Shown here piece after piece: positions 24,886 through 34,665 of a stretch of DNA of 64,000 nt. Below the pieces are notes generated by a model. That model did not search any database. It saw only the letters and a list, made by a program, of their open reading frames with translations, and had not been told where the DNA came from. The DNA comes from Mesonia mobilis DSM 19841 (GTDB taxonomy: Bacteria > Bacteroidota > Bacteroidia > Flavobacteriales > Flavobacteriaceae). The stretch is from contig NZ_AUHX01000001.1 in the NCBI RefSeq assembly GCF_000423405.1, positions 496,001 through 560,000 of the forward strand. The letters are read 5' to 3'. Within the stretch, counting starts at the first letter, position 1; every line of letters starts with the position of its first letter. Both the position numbers and the translations under genes were made by a program.

Positions 24886-26907
24886 TTAAATAAGTCCGTA
24901 ATATTTTCTTAGAAACCATTCGGAAGATAGGCAAAAAACAATGATTGCCAATAAATAAACCCAATCGATTAAGGGAGAAACTTCTTGTTTGCTTTTTTGA
25001 ATAGGTTTGAACTCCGGCGATTGTAGCAATTGTTGTTTAATTTCTTCAAACTGATTAGGAAAATAAATTTGATCGCTTAATTGCTGAAAAGCACTTAGGT
25101 TAGCATTTAAAAATTGCTTTTCAACCTCAAAATCGACAATCGTAAAACTTCCAGATTTTGAAAGTTGTTCCCCTTCTACCTTTGCTGTAAATGTATAATC
25201 ACCTGCCGGCAAATTGCTTAAATCTACTTCATATTGATTATTCCGAAGTAAAAAAGGGAATATCTGTGAAGCATCGGTTTCTTTGTTTTTTACGGTAAGA
25301 TTTAATTTTCCGCGTGTATCAAACTCGTAATTCTTATCAAAATATTGCGCTTGTAACACGATATCTTCACCTGAATTGTAGAATGAATTATAATCTAAGC
25401 GTAATCGCTCTCGACGTTTATTGGAAGCTAAATATTGAATAAGTTTTCCGAAAAATTCATCGTACGTATTGAAGCTTTCTTCCTCTAAAAAACTTTTAGC
25501 TCTCCATTGCCAAGCGTTTTCTCCAAATAAAAATCCGTGGCGCTTACTTCCTTTTTCTAAAGTGGCTAATAAAGGTGTTTCCGTATCGTAACCGGCGATC
25601 GATTGAAAAAGTAAAGGGTTTACTTCTGTAGAAAAACTTAGATCACCAAACTTATCTTTTAAAGGCGGAAAATCGTCAAAACCAATATCTTCAAACTGAA
25701 ATGAAGAATAATTTTCGTTGTAAGCCGCTAAATAATCTTCTTCTTGATTGGTGGTTTGCTTGGTGAAAACTTGTTGATTTCTATTCAGAAATTGATAGTT
25801 CGTTTTGGTTCCTGTGACGGTTAAGGTATTCAACCCTAAACGCTCAATTTGTTCGTAAGCACGCGCAAAATTTTCATCGGGTTGATAAAGCACGACCAAT
25901 TGATATTCACCAAAATCGATATCGTCTTCAATATTTTTAATCGTTGCAGCTCGCTGCTGGTTATGTTCTATACTTTTTTTGAAAGCTCCCAAATCGGGAT
26001 GTAAAATTGAAGAAAGTAACAGTACATTTGTTTTTTCATCGATCACTTCTACCGCAAAATTCTTGGTGTTGTTTTCGATGTTTTTTTCGTTTTCTAGCGG
26101 TTGAATAGCAACTGAATAGGTTTTTACACCAACACTATTTGTAGGAAGTGTTGCATGAATAACTGCGGAAGTTTTATTGCTACTGAAGGAAATCGTTTCT
26201 GAATATAAGGTTTGATTCGCTTGCTTGATTTCGAAACGCCGAGAAATTGCTGAATTCCCTGAATAATTTACAAATACTTCTACCGGAAATTTGTTGTTGA
26301 GAAATGCATAACGATTAGCATTTAGCTGACCGATTTTTAGATCTTCATATTGTGTGGTATCGCCCACAACCACCGGAAAAATAGGTTGCTTGAGTTGTTG
26401 GGCAGAATAAGTAAAATCTTGGCCGTAAGTTTGATTACCGTCTGAAATAAAAACAACCGGAGCTGTTTTGTTTTTATAAAGTTGTTGAAGATTAGAAAAC
26501 GCTTGATGCAAATTACTTTGCGGCTCTGAAAAACTTAACGAATCTGCGTTTGTAAAGTTAGTCCCGAAACTATAAGTTTCAATAGAAAAAGCTTCCGTTA
26601 GCTCTTCGTCTTGCTGTAATTGATTCAGCAAATTTAATACTTCACCTTTTTCTCCTAAATAATTGATCGATGAAGAATTATCGACGGCAATTGCCAAAGA
26701 CGGTTTTTCTAAAGTGTAACTGGTATTCGTGAATTTCGGGTTAATTAAGAGTAAAAAAACCGAAAAATAGGTGATAAAACGCAAAGCACTGAACAGTATC
26801 CAGTGCTTTGAACGTTTATTTTTCTTCGTAAAATAATATTGTACCAACACCAATACTAATGCGATAATCGCTGCTAGAATGATAAAAAGGATGTTGGTTA
26901 CTGTCAT
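24886..26907 (-). CDS. Membrane protein with von Willebrand factor A-like domain
   Basis: Begins with two hydrophobic helices (5-25 and 38-60) and ends with another (SPLIDWVYLLAIIVFCLSSEWFL), so most of the 673 residues are periplasmic. A VWA fold follows the second helix: SLAIAVDNSSSINYLGEKG carries the DxSxS metal site and VVFISDGNQTYGQDF the later strand. Proteins of this kind are common in Bacteroidota and resemble BatA-type membrane proteins such as the one at 48755. Function unproven. Co-directional with the prohibitin gene. Confidence 0.8.
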   Translation of the reverse strand: MTVTNILFIILAAIIALVLVLVQYYFTKKNKRSKHWILFSALRFITYFSVFLLLINPKFTNTSYTLEKPSLAIAVDNSSSINYLGEKGEVLNLLNQLQQDEELTEAFSIETYSFGTNFTNADSLSFSEPQSNLHQAFSNLQQLYKNKTAPVVFISDGNQTYGQDFTYSAQQLKQPIFPVVVGDTTQYEDLKIGQLNANRYAFLNNKFPVEVFVNYSGNSAISRRFEIKQANQTLYSETISFSSNKTSAVIHATLPTNSVGVKTYSVAIQPLENEKNIENNTKNFAVEVIDEKTNVLLLSSILHPDLGAFKKSIEHNQQRAATIKNIEDDIDFGEYQLVVLYQPDENFARAYEQIERLGLNTLTVTGTKTNYQFLNRNQQVFTKQTTNQEEDYLAAYNENYSSFQFEDIGFDDFPPLKDKFGDLSFSTEVNPLLFQSIAGYDTETPLLATLEKGSKRHGFLFGENAWQWRAKSFLEEESFNTYDEFFGKLIQYLASNKRRERLRLDYNSFYNSGEDIVLQAQYFDKNYEFDTRGKLNLTVKNKETDASQIFPFLLRNNQYEVDLSNLPAGDYTFTAKVEGEQLSKSGSFTIVDFEVEKQFLNANLSAFQQLSDQIYFPNQFEEIKQQLLQSPEFKPIQKSKQEVSPLIDWVYLLAIIVFCLSSEWFLRKYYGLI

Positions 26908-26944
26908 TAAATTATATTAGAATTTTTCAATTAAATAATAAATA

Positions 26945-26969
26945 CTTCTCGACTCCGCTCGAAGTGACA
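26945..26969. repeat. Type B palindrome, intergenic reference copy
   Basis: A 25-base unit, core tctcgactccgctcga with arms cttctcga/tcgaag, identical to the unit inside hisA. Lies between fabG and the VWA-like gene, the only clear repeat of these families outside 13.6-23 kb. Confidence 0.8.
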
Positions 26970-27045
26970 ATTGAAGTAAAAAAGTTAGTTTTCGATACAA
27001 TTTTGATTTGTTTTACAGCACAAAATCATTCGAACTAATTAGGTT

Positions 27046-27792
27046 TTAAGTTAGCATTCCGCCGTCAACGTTAATTACCTGTCCGGTTACGTAACTACTT
27101 AAATCGCTACCTAAATACACACAAGCATTGGCGATGTCTTCAGGACTTCCGCCACGTTTTAATGGGATATTATCTCTCCAGCCTTGTACGGTTTTTTCAT
27201 CTAATTTAGCCGTCATTTCTGTTTCAATAAAACCTGGAGCGATCACGTTAGTTCTAATATTTCTAGAACCTAACTCTAAAGCCATCGATTTAGAGAACCC
27301 AATAATTCCTGCTTTAGAAGCGGCATAGTTAGATTGACCGGCGTTACCTTTTACACCAACTACAGAACTCATATTAATAATGCTTCCGTGGCGTTGCTTT
27401 AACATGGTACGTTGTACGGCTTTAGTCATATTAAAAATAGACTTTAAGTTCACTTCAATTACTTTATCGAAGTCTTCTTCGCTCATACGCATTAACAGGT
27501 TATCTTTTGTGATTCCTGCGTTATTGATCAAAATATCGATACTGCTAAAATCTTTAGATACTTGTGCAATTAAATCTTGCGCTTCTTCAAAACTTGCAGC
27601 ATTACTTTTATAGGCTTTTGCTTTAACGCCCATATTGGTTAATTCTTGTTCTAATTCTTCGGCTGCTTCTACCGATGAGCTATAGGTAAATGCCACGTTT
27701 GCTCCGTGTTGAGCAAAAACTTGTGCGATACCTCTACCAATACCACGACTGGCTCCGGTAATGATAGCATTTTTTCCTTCTAATATTTTCAT
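27046..27792 (-). CDS. fabG: 3-oxoacyl-[acyl-carrier-protein] reductase
   Basis: NADPH-dependent reduction of 3-oxoacyl-ACP in fatty acid elongation. Short-chain dehydrogenase fold: TGASRGIGRGIA (12-23), NNAGIT near 90, active-site Ser in NMSSVVGVKGNAGQ near 140, and YAASKAG with catalytic Tyr and Lys near 155. The C-terminal GGMLT is typical of FabG. Length 248. It stands alone between a repeat-bearing gap and the terminator of the M16 gene. Confidence 0.93.
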   Translation of the reverse strand: MKILEGKNAIITGASRGIGRGIAQVFAQHGANVAFTYSSSVEAAEELEQELTNMGVKAKAYKSNAASFEEAQDLIAQVSKDFSSIDILINNAGITKDNLLMRMSEEDFDKVIEVNLKSIFNMTKAVQRTMLKQRHGSIINMSSVVGVKGNAGQSNYAASKAGIIGFSKSMALELGSRNIRTNVIAPGFIETEMTAKLDEKTVQGWRDNIPLKRGGSPEDIANACVYLGSDLSSYVTGQVINVDGGMLT

Positions 27793-27831
27793 AATTTGAA
27801 TTGATTTAATAATAGCAAAGCCAAATATAAT

Positions 27832-27839
27832 AATTCGCT
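27832..27839 (-). promoter_or_regulatory. Possible -7 box for fabG
   Basis: TATATTTG on the minus strand fits TAnnTTTG, 40 bases before the fabG ATG and just downstream of the M16 terminator. No clear TTG element upstream. Confidence 0.4.
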
Positions 27840-27856
27840 TAGAGTTTTGGCATAAA

Positions 27857-27884
27857 AAAACCTCTCGAAATCTCGAGAGGTTTT
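27857..27884 (-). terminator. Terminator of the M16 peptidase gene
   Basis: Stem aaaacctctcga / tcgagaggtttt with a 4-base loop, followed on the minus strand by a T-run. It lies 20 bases past the M16 stop. Confidence 0.85.
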
Positions 27885-27904
27885 CTTTTAAGTTGAAGTA
27901 AAAC

Positions 27905-30886
27905 TTAGAGTTTTAAATCTTCTGAAGAATTTTCGTAATTAAATAAATAATCGATGTCTAATTCTTCCACTTCTCCTAGTTTAGACAGTGATTGCATATC
28001 GACATCTTCTTTGTTACCGATCACCATCACATTGTAATCTTGCCCTTTGATATTGTTGTTGAAAAATTCTTTTAGATCTTCCATCGTCATATCTTTAATC
28101 GCGTTGTACATTTCTTCACGATAATCGTGATCCATTCCGCGTTTTTTCAGGCTTTCGTAGTTCCAGAAAATAGAAGTTTTAGTAATTCTATCGGCAGCAA
28201 TTTGCTTTAAAGTAGCTTCTTTTGCCGATTGAAATTGCTCTTCTGCTTCTGGCATATTCGTCATTAACTCCATCATCGCATCTACCGCTTGTGGCATTTT
28301 GTTGGCTTGTGTACCAATGTAAGCCATCACGTAATTTGGCTTATCTTTTTCACTTGCGGTTTGGTATGCAGAATAGGCTGAATAAGCCAACGATTGAGAT
28401 TCTCTAATTTCTTGGAAAACAATAGATGAAAGTCCGCTACCAAAATAAGTATTGAACAACTCGGTTGCTGCCATTTTCTCCGGACTAAAATCTTCTCCTT
28501 TCGATAAGAAAACCATTTCTGCCTGCACCATATCGTAATCTACAAAGTACACTTTTTTACCGGTATCTACTTCTTTGTATTCTTTAGCTTCCGGATATTC
28601 TTTAAGTTCTGCAGGAAGTTTGTGGTTTTCGTCGATCGCTGCAACAGCTTTATCGAGATCTTTTCCGTAGTAGAAAATACGCTGTTTGTAATTACGCATA
28701 TCTTTTACCTTTTGAACTAATTCTTCAGGATTTTTATTTTTTAATTCTTCCGAAGAATAAATATCACGCAATCTTGAATTTTCACCGTAACGACCGTAAT
28801 TCATTAAACCGTTAAAAAGAATATTTCCTTTTTGCGTTTTATTGTCTTCACGACCTTTTAAGATCTGTTCTACATACTTATCGTAGGTTTCTTGATCTGC
28901 TTTGGCGTTGCTCCAAAGATCTTCTAATAATGCTAAACCTTCCGGTAAGTTTTCTTTTAATCCTGAAAGACCTACGTAAGTTTTATCGTTTCCAGAGCTT
29001 ACAAAATAGTTGATCCCTAGTTTGTAAAACTCTTGTTTTATTTCTTCCGGTGAATATTTTTCGGTTCCTAAATAATCTAAATATCCTGCTGCCAGAGACA
29101 ATTCTTTATCGTTGTCTTGCCCCATATCGAAAATGATGTATAGGTTGAATAAATCGTTATTCTCATTCTCGATATAAGCTACAGGCAAACCGCTTTCTGT
29201 TTCTGAATTTTGAATGGCTTGATCGTAATCTACATATTGCGGTTCTAACGCCGGAGATTCTGTTTTATTGAATTCTTTGATAAACTCTGATTGCTTATCG
29301 CGATTTAATTTTACAGGAGTAATTCCAGGATTTTCAACTTTCGCAATGTTAGAATCTTCTCCCTTACGTTTGTAAACCGCCACATAATTATCCTTATAAT
29401 GTTTGTTTGCGTAGTTCACTAAATCTTCTTTGGTCACCGATTTTAAGTCTTCAATAAAATCGACCTGATCTTGCCAATCTTCAAAGTGAATAAACGCATC
29501 CATATACGCGTAAGCTGTTGAAGAAGCATCTTCGTACTGACGAATTTCTGATAGTTTTAAATCGTTGATCACGGCTTCTACTAACCAATCGTCAAATTCA
29601 CCTTTTTTGATTTTTTCAATTTCAGCTAATAATAATTCTTTTACTTCATCTAAACTTTGATTAGCTTTTGGCATCCCATAAAGTAAATGGAAACCATAAT
29701 CATTATTAAAGTTGGTAAATGAAGATGCACGCTGAACTTTTTGCTGCTGATTTAAATCTAAATCGATTAAACCAGCTTGAGAATTAGCTAGAATATAATC
29801 GATAAGTGTTACGATTTTTTGGTCTTTACTTCCTACTCCATCGGTTCTAAAAGCGACGTAAACAGACTCTGAAGTTGGTCCGAAAACCTCTTTTTCTACC
29901 GGAGCTGTAATGGGTTGCTCATCCGGGAAACTTGGGTGAGAAACTTCTTTTTTCTCATAATCACCAAAGGCATCGTTTACTTTTTTGATGGTTGCATCAT
30001 AATCGATATCTCCTACTAAAACAACTGCCATATTGTTAGGCACGTAATATTTATCAAAGTAAGCGTGAATCGCTTCCATGGAAGGATTTTTAAGATGCTC
30101 AGACTTACCGATCGTACTTTGTGTACCATAAGGATGCGTTGGGAATAAACCTTCTAAAGTAGCTTGGTATTGTTTACGACCGTCGCTGTCTTGCCCACGG
30201 TTAAATTCTTCATAAACTGCTTCTAATTCGGTATGAAATAAACGTAATACTAAATTACTGAAACGCTCACTTTCTACATTTAACCATTTGTCTAACTCGT
30301 TAGAAGGAATTTTATTTACATAAACGGTTTGCTCGTTAGAAGTAAAAGCATTAGTCCCTTCAGCTCCTAAAGAAGCCACCATTTTATCGTATTCATTCGC
30401 GATGGAATATTCTGAAGCTTTTTGAGAAACAGAATCGATTTGCGTATAAATTGCTTTCTTTTTTTCAGGATCTTGTTCAGCTTTATGCTTTTCATATAAA
30501 TCTGAAATACTATCTAAAAGCACTTTTTCGGTTTCCCAATCTTGGGTTCCTATTTTATCGGTTCCTTTAAAAACCATATGCTCTAAATAGTGTGCTAAAC
30601 CTGTATTATCTGCAGGATCATAAGTAGAACCGGCACGAACGGCAATTAAGGTTTGTATTTTAGGTTCTTCTTCATTTTTGCCTAAATACACTTTTAGCCC
30701 GTTGTCTAACGTATATAGACGTAAACCGGTTGGATCGTTTTTAAAGGTTTCGTAAGAAAAACCAGCCTCATCGGTATGATGGTATTGGTCTTCTGCATCC
30801 TTGTCTTTCTCTTCTTTATCGTCGCCGCAACTAATTAATGCTACAGAGCCCAGAAAGAAGAAAATTGGTAAATAAAATTTCTTCAT
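27905..30886 (-). CDS. M16 family metallopeptidase, lipoprotein
   Basis: A pitrilysin/insulinase-type zinc protease with two repeated M16 halves. It starts with a lipoprotein signal (MKKFYLPIFFFLGSVALISCGDD; Cys at about 20), so it is anchored in a membrane and faces the periplasm. The first half has the inverted zinc motif HXXEH in GLAHYLEHMVFKG (near 100) and a downstream Glu in ELEAVYEEFNRGQ. The second half (about 530-990) lacks this motif, as usual for the non-catalytic half. Length 993 matches the long Bacteroidota form. Flanked by terminators, so monocistronic. Confidence 0.92.
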   Translation of the reverse strand: MKKFYLPIFFFLGSVALISCGDDKEEKDKDAEDQYHHTDEAGFSYETFKNDPTGLRLYTLDNGLKVYLGKNEEEPKIQTLIAVRAGSTYDPADNTGLAHYLEHMVFKGTDKIGTQDWETEKVLLDSISDLYEKHKAEQDPEKKKAIYTQIDSVSQKASEYSIANEYDKMVASLGAEGTNAFTSNEQTVYVNKIPSNELDKWLNVESERFSNLVLRLFHTELEAVYEEFNRGQDSDGRKQYQATLEGLFPTHPYGTQSTIGKSEHLKNPSMEAIHAYFDKYYVPNNMAVVLVGDIDYDATIKKVNDAFGDYEKKEVSHPSFPDEQPITAPVEKEVFGPTSESVYVAFRTDGVGSKDQKIVTLIDYILANSQAGLIDLDLNQQQKVQRASSFTNFNNDYGFHLLYGMPKANQSLDEVKELLLAEIEKIKKGEFDDWLVEAVINDLKLSEIRQYEDASSTAYAYMDAFIHFEDWQDQVDFIEDLKSVTKEDLVNYANKHYKDNYVAVYKRKGEDSNIAKVENPGITPVKLNRDKQSEFIKEFNKTESPALEPQYVDYDQAIQNSETESGLPVAYIENENNDLFNLYIIFDMGQDNDKELSLAAGYLDYLGTEKYSPEEIKQEFYKLGINYFVSSGNDKTYVGLSGLKENLPEGLALLEDLWSNAKADQETYDKYVEQILKGREDNKTQKGNILFNGLMNYGRYGENSRLRDIYSSEELKNKNPEELVQKVKDMRNYKQRIFYYGKDLDKAVAAIDENHKLPAELKEYPEAKEYKEVDTGKKVYFVDYDMVQAEMVFLSKGEDFSPEKMAATELFNTYFGSGLSSIVFQEIRESQSLAYSAYSAYQTASEKDKPNYVMAYIGTQANKMPQAVDAMMELMTNMPEAEEQFQSAKEATLKQIAADRITKTSIFWNYESLKKRGMDHDYREEMYNAIKDMTMEDLKEFFNNNIKGQDYNVMVIGNKEDVDMQSLSKLGEVEELDIDYLFNYENSSEDLKL

Positions 30887-30923
30887 AAGTTAGTATTAAG
30901 TTAAGTAACTCTTAAAAATAAAA

Positions 30924-30957
30924 AAAGTTCGTTAGTTATAAGACACTAACGAACTTT
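30924..30957 (-). terminator. Terminator of sucD
   Basis: A 13-base perfect stem (aaagttcgttagt / actaacgaacttt) with an 8-base loop, followed on the minus strand by T-rich sequence. It separates sucD from the M16 gene. Confidence 0.88.
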
Positions 30958-30997
30958 AAATGTTACAAAATCTGTTAATTTTTTAACAGAACTATTT

Positions 30998-31870
30998 TTA
31001 TGCAAGCGCTTCAGCTACTTTTTTACCAATTTCAGCTGGAGAATCTACTACGTGAATTCCGCATTCGCTCATAATTTTCTTTTTTGCTTGAGCAGTATCT
31101 TCACTACCACCAACAATTGCACCCGCGTGACCCATTGTTCTTCCTGCAGGAGCAGTTTCACCAGCGATAAAACCAACGATTGGTTTTTTAGAACCGCTTT
31201 CTTTATACCATTGTGCAGCATCGGCTTCTAATTGACCTCCAATTTCACCAATCATTACTACACATTCTGTTTCTGGATCGTTAATTAATAACTCAACCGC
31301 TTCTTTAGTAGTTGTACCAATAATTGGATCACCACCAATACCAATTGCAGTCGTAATACCAAGACCTTGTTTTACTACTTGGTCTGCTGCTTCGTAAGTT
31401 AAGGTACCTGATTTAGATACGATACCAACTTTACCTTTTTTGAAAACGAAACCTGGCATAATACCAACTTTAGCTTCACCCGGAGTAATTACACCCGGAC
31501 AGTTAGGACCAATTAAACGACAGTCTTTATTTTGAATATAGTTTGAGGCTTTAATCATATCTGCTACCGGAATACCTTCAGTAATTGTGATAATTACTTT
31601 GATTCCTGCATCTGCTGCTTCCATAATTGCGTCTGCTGCGAATGCCGGCGGCACAAAAATAATAGTCGTGTCTGCTTCAGCTTCTTTTACAGCTTCTGCA
31701 ACAGTATTAAAAACCGGTTTTCCTAAATGAGTTTGACCACCTTTGCCCGGAGTTACACCTCCTACAACATTAGTACCGTAATCTATCATTTGTTCAGCGT
31801 GAAAAGTACCTTCACTACCGGTAAATCCTTGAACAATTATTTTTGAATCTTTATTTACTAAAACGCTCAT
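30998..31870 (-). CDS. sucD: Succinyl-CoA synthetase, alpha subunit
   Basis: TCA-cycle enzyme forming ATP or GTP from succinyl-CoA together with the beta subunit, which is not in this window. The CoA-binding N-terminal Rossmann domain shows [12 protein letters not shown] near 12-24, and [13 protein letters not shown] lies near 70. The phospho-histidine loop is [18 protein letters not shown] near 245. Length 290 is standard. A promoter-like box lies upstream, and a strong terminator follows. Confidence 0.95.
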   Translation of the reverse strand: MSVLVNKDSKIIVQGFTGSEGTFHAEQMIDYGTNVVGGVTPGKGGQTHLGKPVFNTVAEAVKEAEADTTIIFVPPAFAADAIMEAADAGIKVIITITEGIPVADMIKASNYIQNKDCRLIGPNCPGVITPGEAKVGIMPGFVFKKGKVGIVSKSGTLTYEAADQVVKQGLGITTAIGIGGDPIIGTTTKEAVELLINDPETECVVMIGEIGGQLEADAAQWYKESGSKKPIVGFIAGETAPAGRTMGHAGAIVGGSEDTAQAKKKIMSECGIHVVDSPAEIGKKVAEALA

Positions 31871-31897
31871 AATTTTTTTCTTGATTTGTTGCCTTGC

Positions 31898-31905
31898 AAA
31901 TTTAA
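31898..31905 (-). promoter_or_regulatory. Possible -7 box for sucD
   Basis: TAAATTTG on the minus strand matches TAnnTTTG and lies 28 bases before the sucD start. Confidence 0.45.
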
Positions 31906-31934
31906 TTTTTTAAAAGTAACTCTAAAAGTTTTTA

Positions 31935-32345
31935 CTAGTTTTTTGGAAGAAAAGATGAGATATTTTCTTCAGAATCGTCTCCCGGTTGACTAATTAAGTA
32001 ACCTTCGTATAATTTATTGTCTTTTATCTCCCAGATACACATAAAATGTGCTAATGCTCCATCTTCTTCCGGATCTTCAATCGTGTTGGCATGGTAAGTA
32101 AACCTGATCGCTACTTTATTATCTTCTTGTAGCAAATGCGTGATTTCACAAGAAAGACCTTCGTAAGACTTACCAAGATCTGAAGACATTCTAGAAAAAT
32201 CTTCAAAATCTAGTTTTGAAAACCCTGAACTAGAATTCCAGTAGATCGTAGCGTCTTCGTGAAGATATTTTTCTAATAAAGAAGTATCTTCATGAAAACC
32301 AGAGGTATAAAAATCTTGTACTAATTGCTTTTCTTTGGATTGCAT
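31935..32345 (-). CDS. NTF2-like / SnoaL-like family protein
   Basis: 136 residues with the alpha/beta cone outline of the NTF2 superfamily: an N-terminal helix pair (EKQLVQDFYTSGFHEDTSLLEKYLHEDATIYW) and then strands such as VAIRFTYHANT and FMCIWEIKDNKLYEGYLISQP. Substrate and function cannot be told. It begins one base after the end of the preceding lpxD-like gene, so it belongs to the lipid A gene cluster transcript. Confidence 0.8.
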   Translation of the reverse strand: MQSKEKQLVQDFYTSGFHEDTSLLEKYLHEDATIYWNSSSGFSKLDFEDFSRMSSDLGKSYEGLSCEITHLLQEDNKVAIRFTYHANTIEDPEEDGALAHFMCIWEIKDNKLYEGYLISQPGDDSEENISSFLPKN

Positions 32346-32346
32346 A

Positions 32347-33282
32347 CTAAAGTTTATCTATTTTTTCAATTAGACTTGGGATTAAACGAATAGAGGCTAT
32401 TTCTTTATATTTTTTTCTGAAAGTATCTGCCGGAGTACCAAAATAAGAAGTATGACCTGCTAACGATTTGCTTACGCCACTTTGCGCTGAAATGACTGCT
32501 TTTTCACCAATGGTAATTCCGCTCGTGATTCCTACTTGGCCCCAAATAGTAACTTCATTTTCTATCACAACACAACCGGCAATACCCACTTGCGAAGCGA
32601 TTAAACATTTTTCACCAATTACCGTATCGTGACCAATATGTACTTGGTTATCTATTTTTGTGCCTTTTTTAATAGTCGTATCGCCAGATACACCACGATC
32701 TATTGTACAAGCTGCGCCAATATCTACATTATCTTCAATAAGTACGCGTCCGCCAGATTTTAGCTGATCGAAACCTTCAGGTCGATTTTTGTAATAAAAA
32801 GCAGAAGCTCCTAAAACGGTGTTTGAATGAATGGTTACGTTATCGCCAATTTCTGTATAATCATAAATGCTCACATTTGAATGAATAATACAGTTCTTAC
32901 CAATTTTTACGTGATTGCCTATAAAACTATTAGGTTGAATCACGGTGTTCTCTCCTATTTCTGCGGAAGAAGAAATATTCTCCACAGATTTTTGAAAAGG
33001 CTTAAAATAATCGGTAAGCTTATTAAAATCTCGAAACGGATCGTCTGAAATTAACAAAGCTTTACCCTCTGGACATTCTACTTCTTTATTGATAAGAATA
33101 ATAGTTGCCGCAGATTGTAAAGCTTTATCGTAATATTTTGGATGATCTACAAAAACAATATCACCCGGAGTAACTACATGAATTTCATTCATCCCCTCGA
33201 CCGGAAAATTTGAATCACCAACAAATTCAGCATTAATAATGGTTGCGATTTGTTGAAGTGTGTGCGTTTGCGGAAACTTCAT
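32347..33282 (-). CDS. LpxD-like N-acyltransferase paralogue
   Basis: Has the LpxD layout: a short N-terminal uridine-binding-like domain (1-95) and a left-handed beta-helix of hexapeptide repeats (100-285), with a His in VHIGHDTVIG like the LpxD catalytic base. The motif around GADGFGFA, present in the true LpxD at 36062, is replaced by GASAFYYKN, so substrate binding probably differs. Length 311 is shorter than the other copy. It closes the cluster lpxD-lpxC/fabZ-lpxA-efp, a gene order common in Bacteroidota. It may acylate another sugar nucleotide; that is an inference. Confidence 0.8.
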   Translation of the reverse strand: MKFPQTHTLQQIATIINAEFVGDSNFPVEGMNEIHVVTPGDIVFVDHPKYYDKALQSAATIILINKEVECPEGKALLISDDPFRDFNKLTDYFKPFQKSVENISSSAEIGENTVIQPNSFIGNHVKIGKNCIIHSNVSIYDYTEIGDNVTIHSNTVLGASAFYYKNRPEGFDQLKSGGRVLIEDNVDIGAACTIDRGVSGDTTIKKGTKIDNQVHIGHDTVIGEKCLIASQVGIAGCVVIENEVTIWGQVGITSGITIGEKAVISAQSGVSKSLAGHTSYFGTPADTFRKKYKEIASIRLIPSLIEKIDKL

Positions 33283-33298
33283 ATAGTTTTCAACCTAT

Positions 33299-33865
33299 TT
33301 ATTCTTTAATACGTTCTTTGTACGTACCCTTTTCGGTTTCAATTTTAATTTTATCACCTTCATTAATAAATAAAGGTACATTTACTTCTGCTCCGGTTTC
33401 TACCGTTGCCGGTTTGGTAGCATTAGTTGCCGTATTTCCTTTTACACCCGGCTCGGTATGCGTAACTTCTAGAATTACACTTGGTGGCATTTCTACAGAA
33501 AGTGGCGCATTATCTTCCGAATTGATAATTACGGTTACCACTTCTCCTTCTTTCATTAATCCCGGTGCGTCTAATGCAGATTCTACTAATCTGATCTGCG
33601 TATAATCTTCTGTATTCATAAAATGATAGAATTCACCATCATTGTATAAAAACTGAAATTTATGCGTTTCTACACGAACATCATCAATTTTATGACCTGC
33701 AGAAAAGGTATTTTCAATAGTTTTTCCTGTAGTTACACTTTTTAATTTTGTTCTTACAAATGCAGGACCTTTACCTGGTTTTACGTGTAAAAATTCAATA
33801 ATTTTATAAATATCGTGGTTATAACGAATACATAACCCGTTTCTAATATCACTTGTACTTGCCAT
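33299..33865 (-). CDS. efp: Elongation factor P
   Basis: Rescues ribosomes stalled at polyproline stretches. Three beta-barrel domains: the N-terminal KOW-like domain has the loop HVKPGKGPAFVRTKLK (modifiable Lys near 33), the middle domain includes FMNTEDYTQI, and the C-terminal OB domain has GVKGNTATNATKPATVETG, the EF-P signature. Length 188 is standard. It sits between lpxA and the lpxD-like gene with short gaps on both sides. Confidence 0.95.
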   Translation of the reverse strand: MASTSDIRNGLCIRYNHDIYKIIEFLHVKPGKGPAFVRTKLKSVTTGKTIENTFSAGHKIDDVRVETHKFQFLYNDGEFYHFMNTEDYTQIRLVESALDAPGLMKEGEVVTVIINSEDNAPLSVEMPPSVILEVTHTEPGVKGNTATNATKPATVETGAEVNVPLFINEGDKIKIETEKGTYKERIKE

Positions 33866-33878
33866 TTCTGTTTATGTT

Positions 33879-34661
33879 TTAATTTGAAAAATAACCCTTC
33901 ATAATTCCGCGTTGAGAATTCTTGATGAATTCTAAAATATCATCTCGCTCTGGAGTTGCTTCCATTTCTGCTTCGATGATCGTAACGGCTTGAGAGTTAT
34001 TATAATTTTTTTGATATAAAATTCGATAAATATCTTGAACTTCTCTAATTTTTTCTGTTGAAAAACCTCTTCTACGTAAACCAATAGAATTGATCCCAAC
34101 ATAAGATAAAGGTTCACGAGCAGCTTTTACAAATGGCGGAACATCTTTTCTTACCAAAGAACCTCCGGTAATAAAGGCGTGACTACCTACCATACAAAAT
34201 TGCTGAATAGCAGTCATTCCCGCTAAAACTACGTGATCTCCTACTGTAATATGACCTGCTAACGTACTATTGTTCGAAAAAATACAGTTGTCACCCACAA
34301 TACAATCGTGAGCAATATGGCAATACGCCATAATCCAACAATTTTTACCGATCACGGTTTTCATTCGGTCTGAAGTACCTCTATTAATGGTTACACACTC
34401 TCTAATGGTTGTGTTATCACCAATAATGGTTACGGTTTCTTCATCGTTAAACTTTTTATCTTGTGGTACCGCTGAAATTACAGCTCCCGGAAAAATACTT
34501 ACATTTTTACCAATACGAGCACCTTCCATAATGGTTACGTTAGAACCGATCCAGCTTCCTTCACCTATTTCCACATTATTATGAATGGTAGTAAAAGGCT
34601 CAATCACTACATTTTTGGCTATTTTAGCTCCCGGATGTACATATGCCAATGGCTGATTCAT
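33879..34661 (-). CDS. lpxA: Acyl-ACP--UDP-N-acetylglucosamine O-acyltransferase
   Basis: First step of lipid A synthesis. A left-handed beta-helix of hexapeptides begins at HPGAKIAKNVVIEPFTTI and runs to about 185. The catalytic His lies in MAYCHIAHDCIVGDN near 125. The C-terminal helical domain (195-260) includes SIGLRRRGFSTEKI, which matches LpxA. Length 260 is standard. The gene starts 4 bases after the lpxC/fabZ stop. Confidence 0.95.
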   Translation of the reverse strand: MNQPLAYVHPGAKIAKNVVIEPFTTIHNNVEIGEGSWIGSNVTIMEGARIGKNVSIFPGAVISAVPQDKKFNDEETVTIIGDNTTIRECVTINRGTSDRMKTVIGKNCWIMAYCHIAHDCIVGDNCIFSNNSTLAGHITVGDHVVLAGMTAIQQFCMVGSHAFITGGSLVRKDVPPFVKAAREPLSYVGINSIGLRRRGFSTEKIREVQDIYRILYQKNYNNSQAVTIIEAEMEATPERDDILEFIKNSQRGIMKGYFSN

Positions 34662-34665
34662 AAAA

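Noticed and set aside
27905-30886. Two fused genes at the M16 peptidase
   Set aside because: Two M16 halves with only the first catalytic are normal for long pitrilysin-type proteins.
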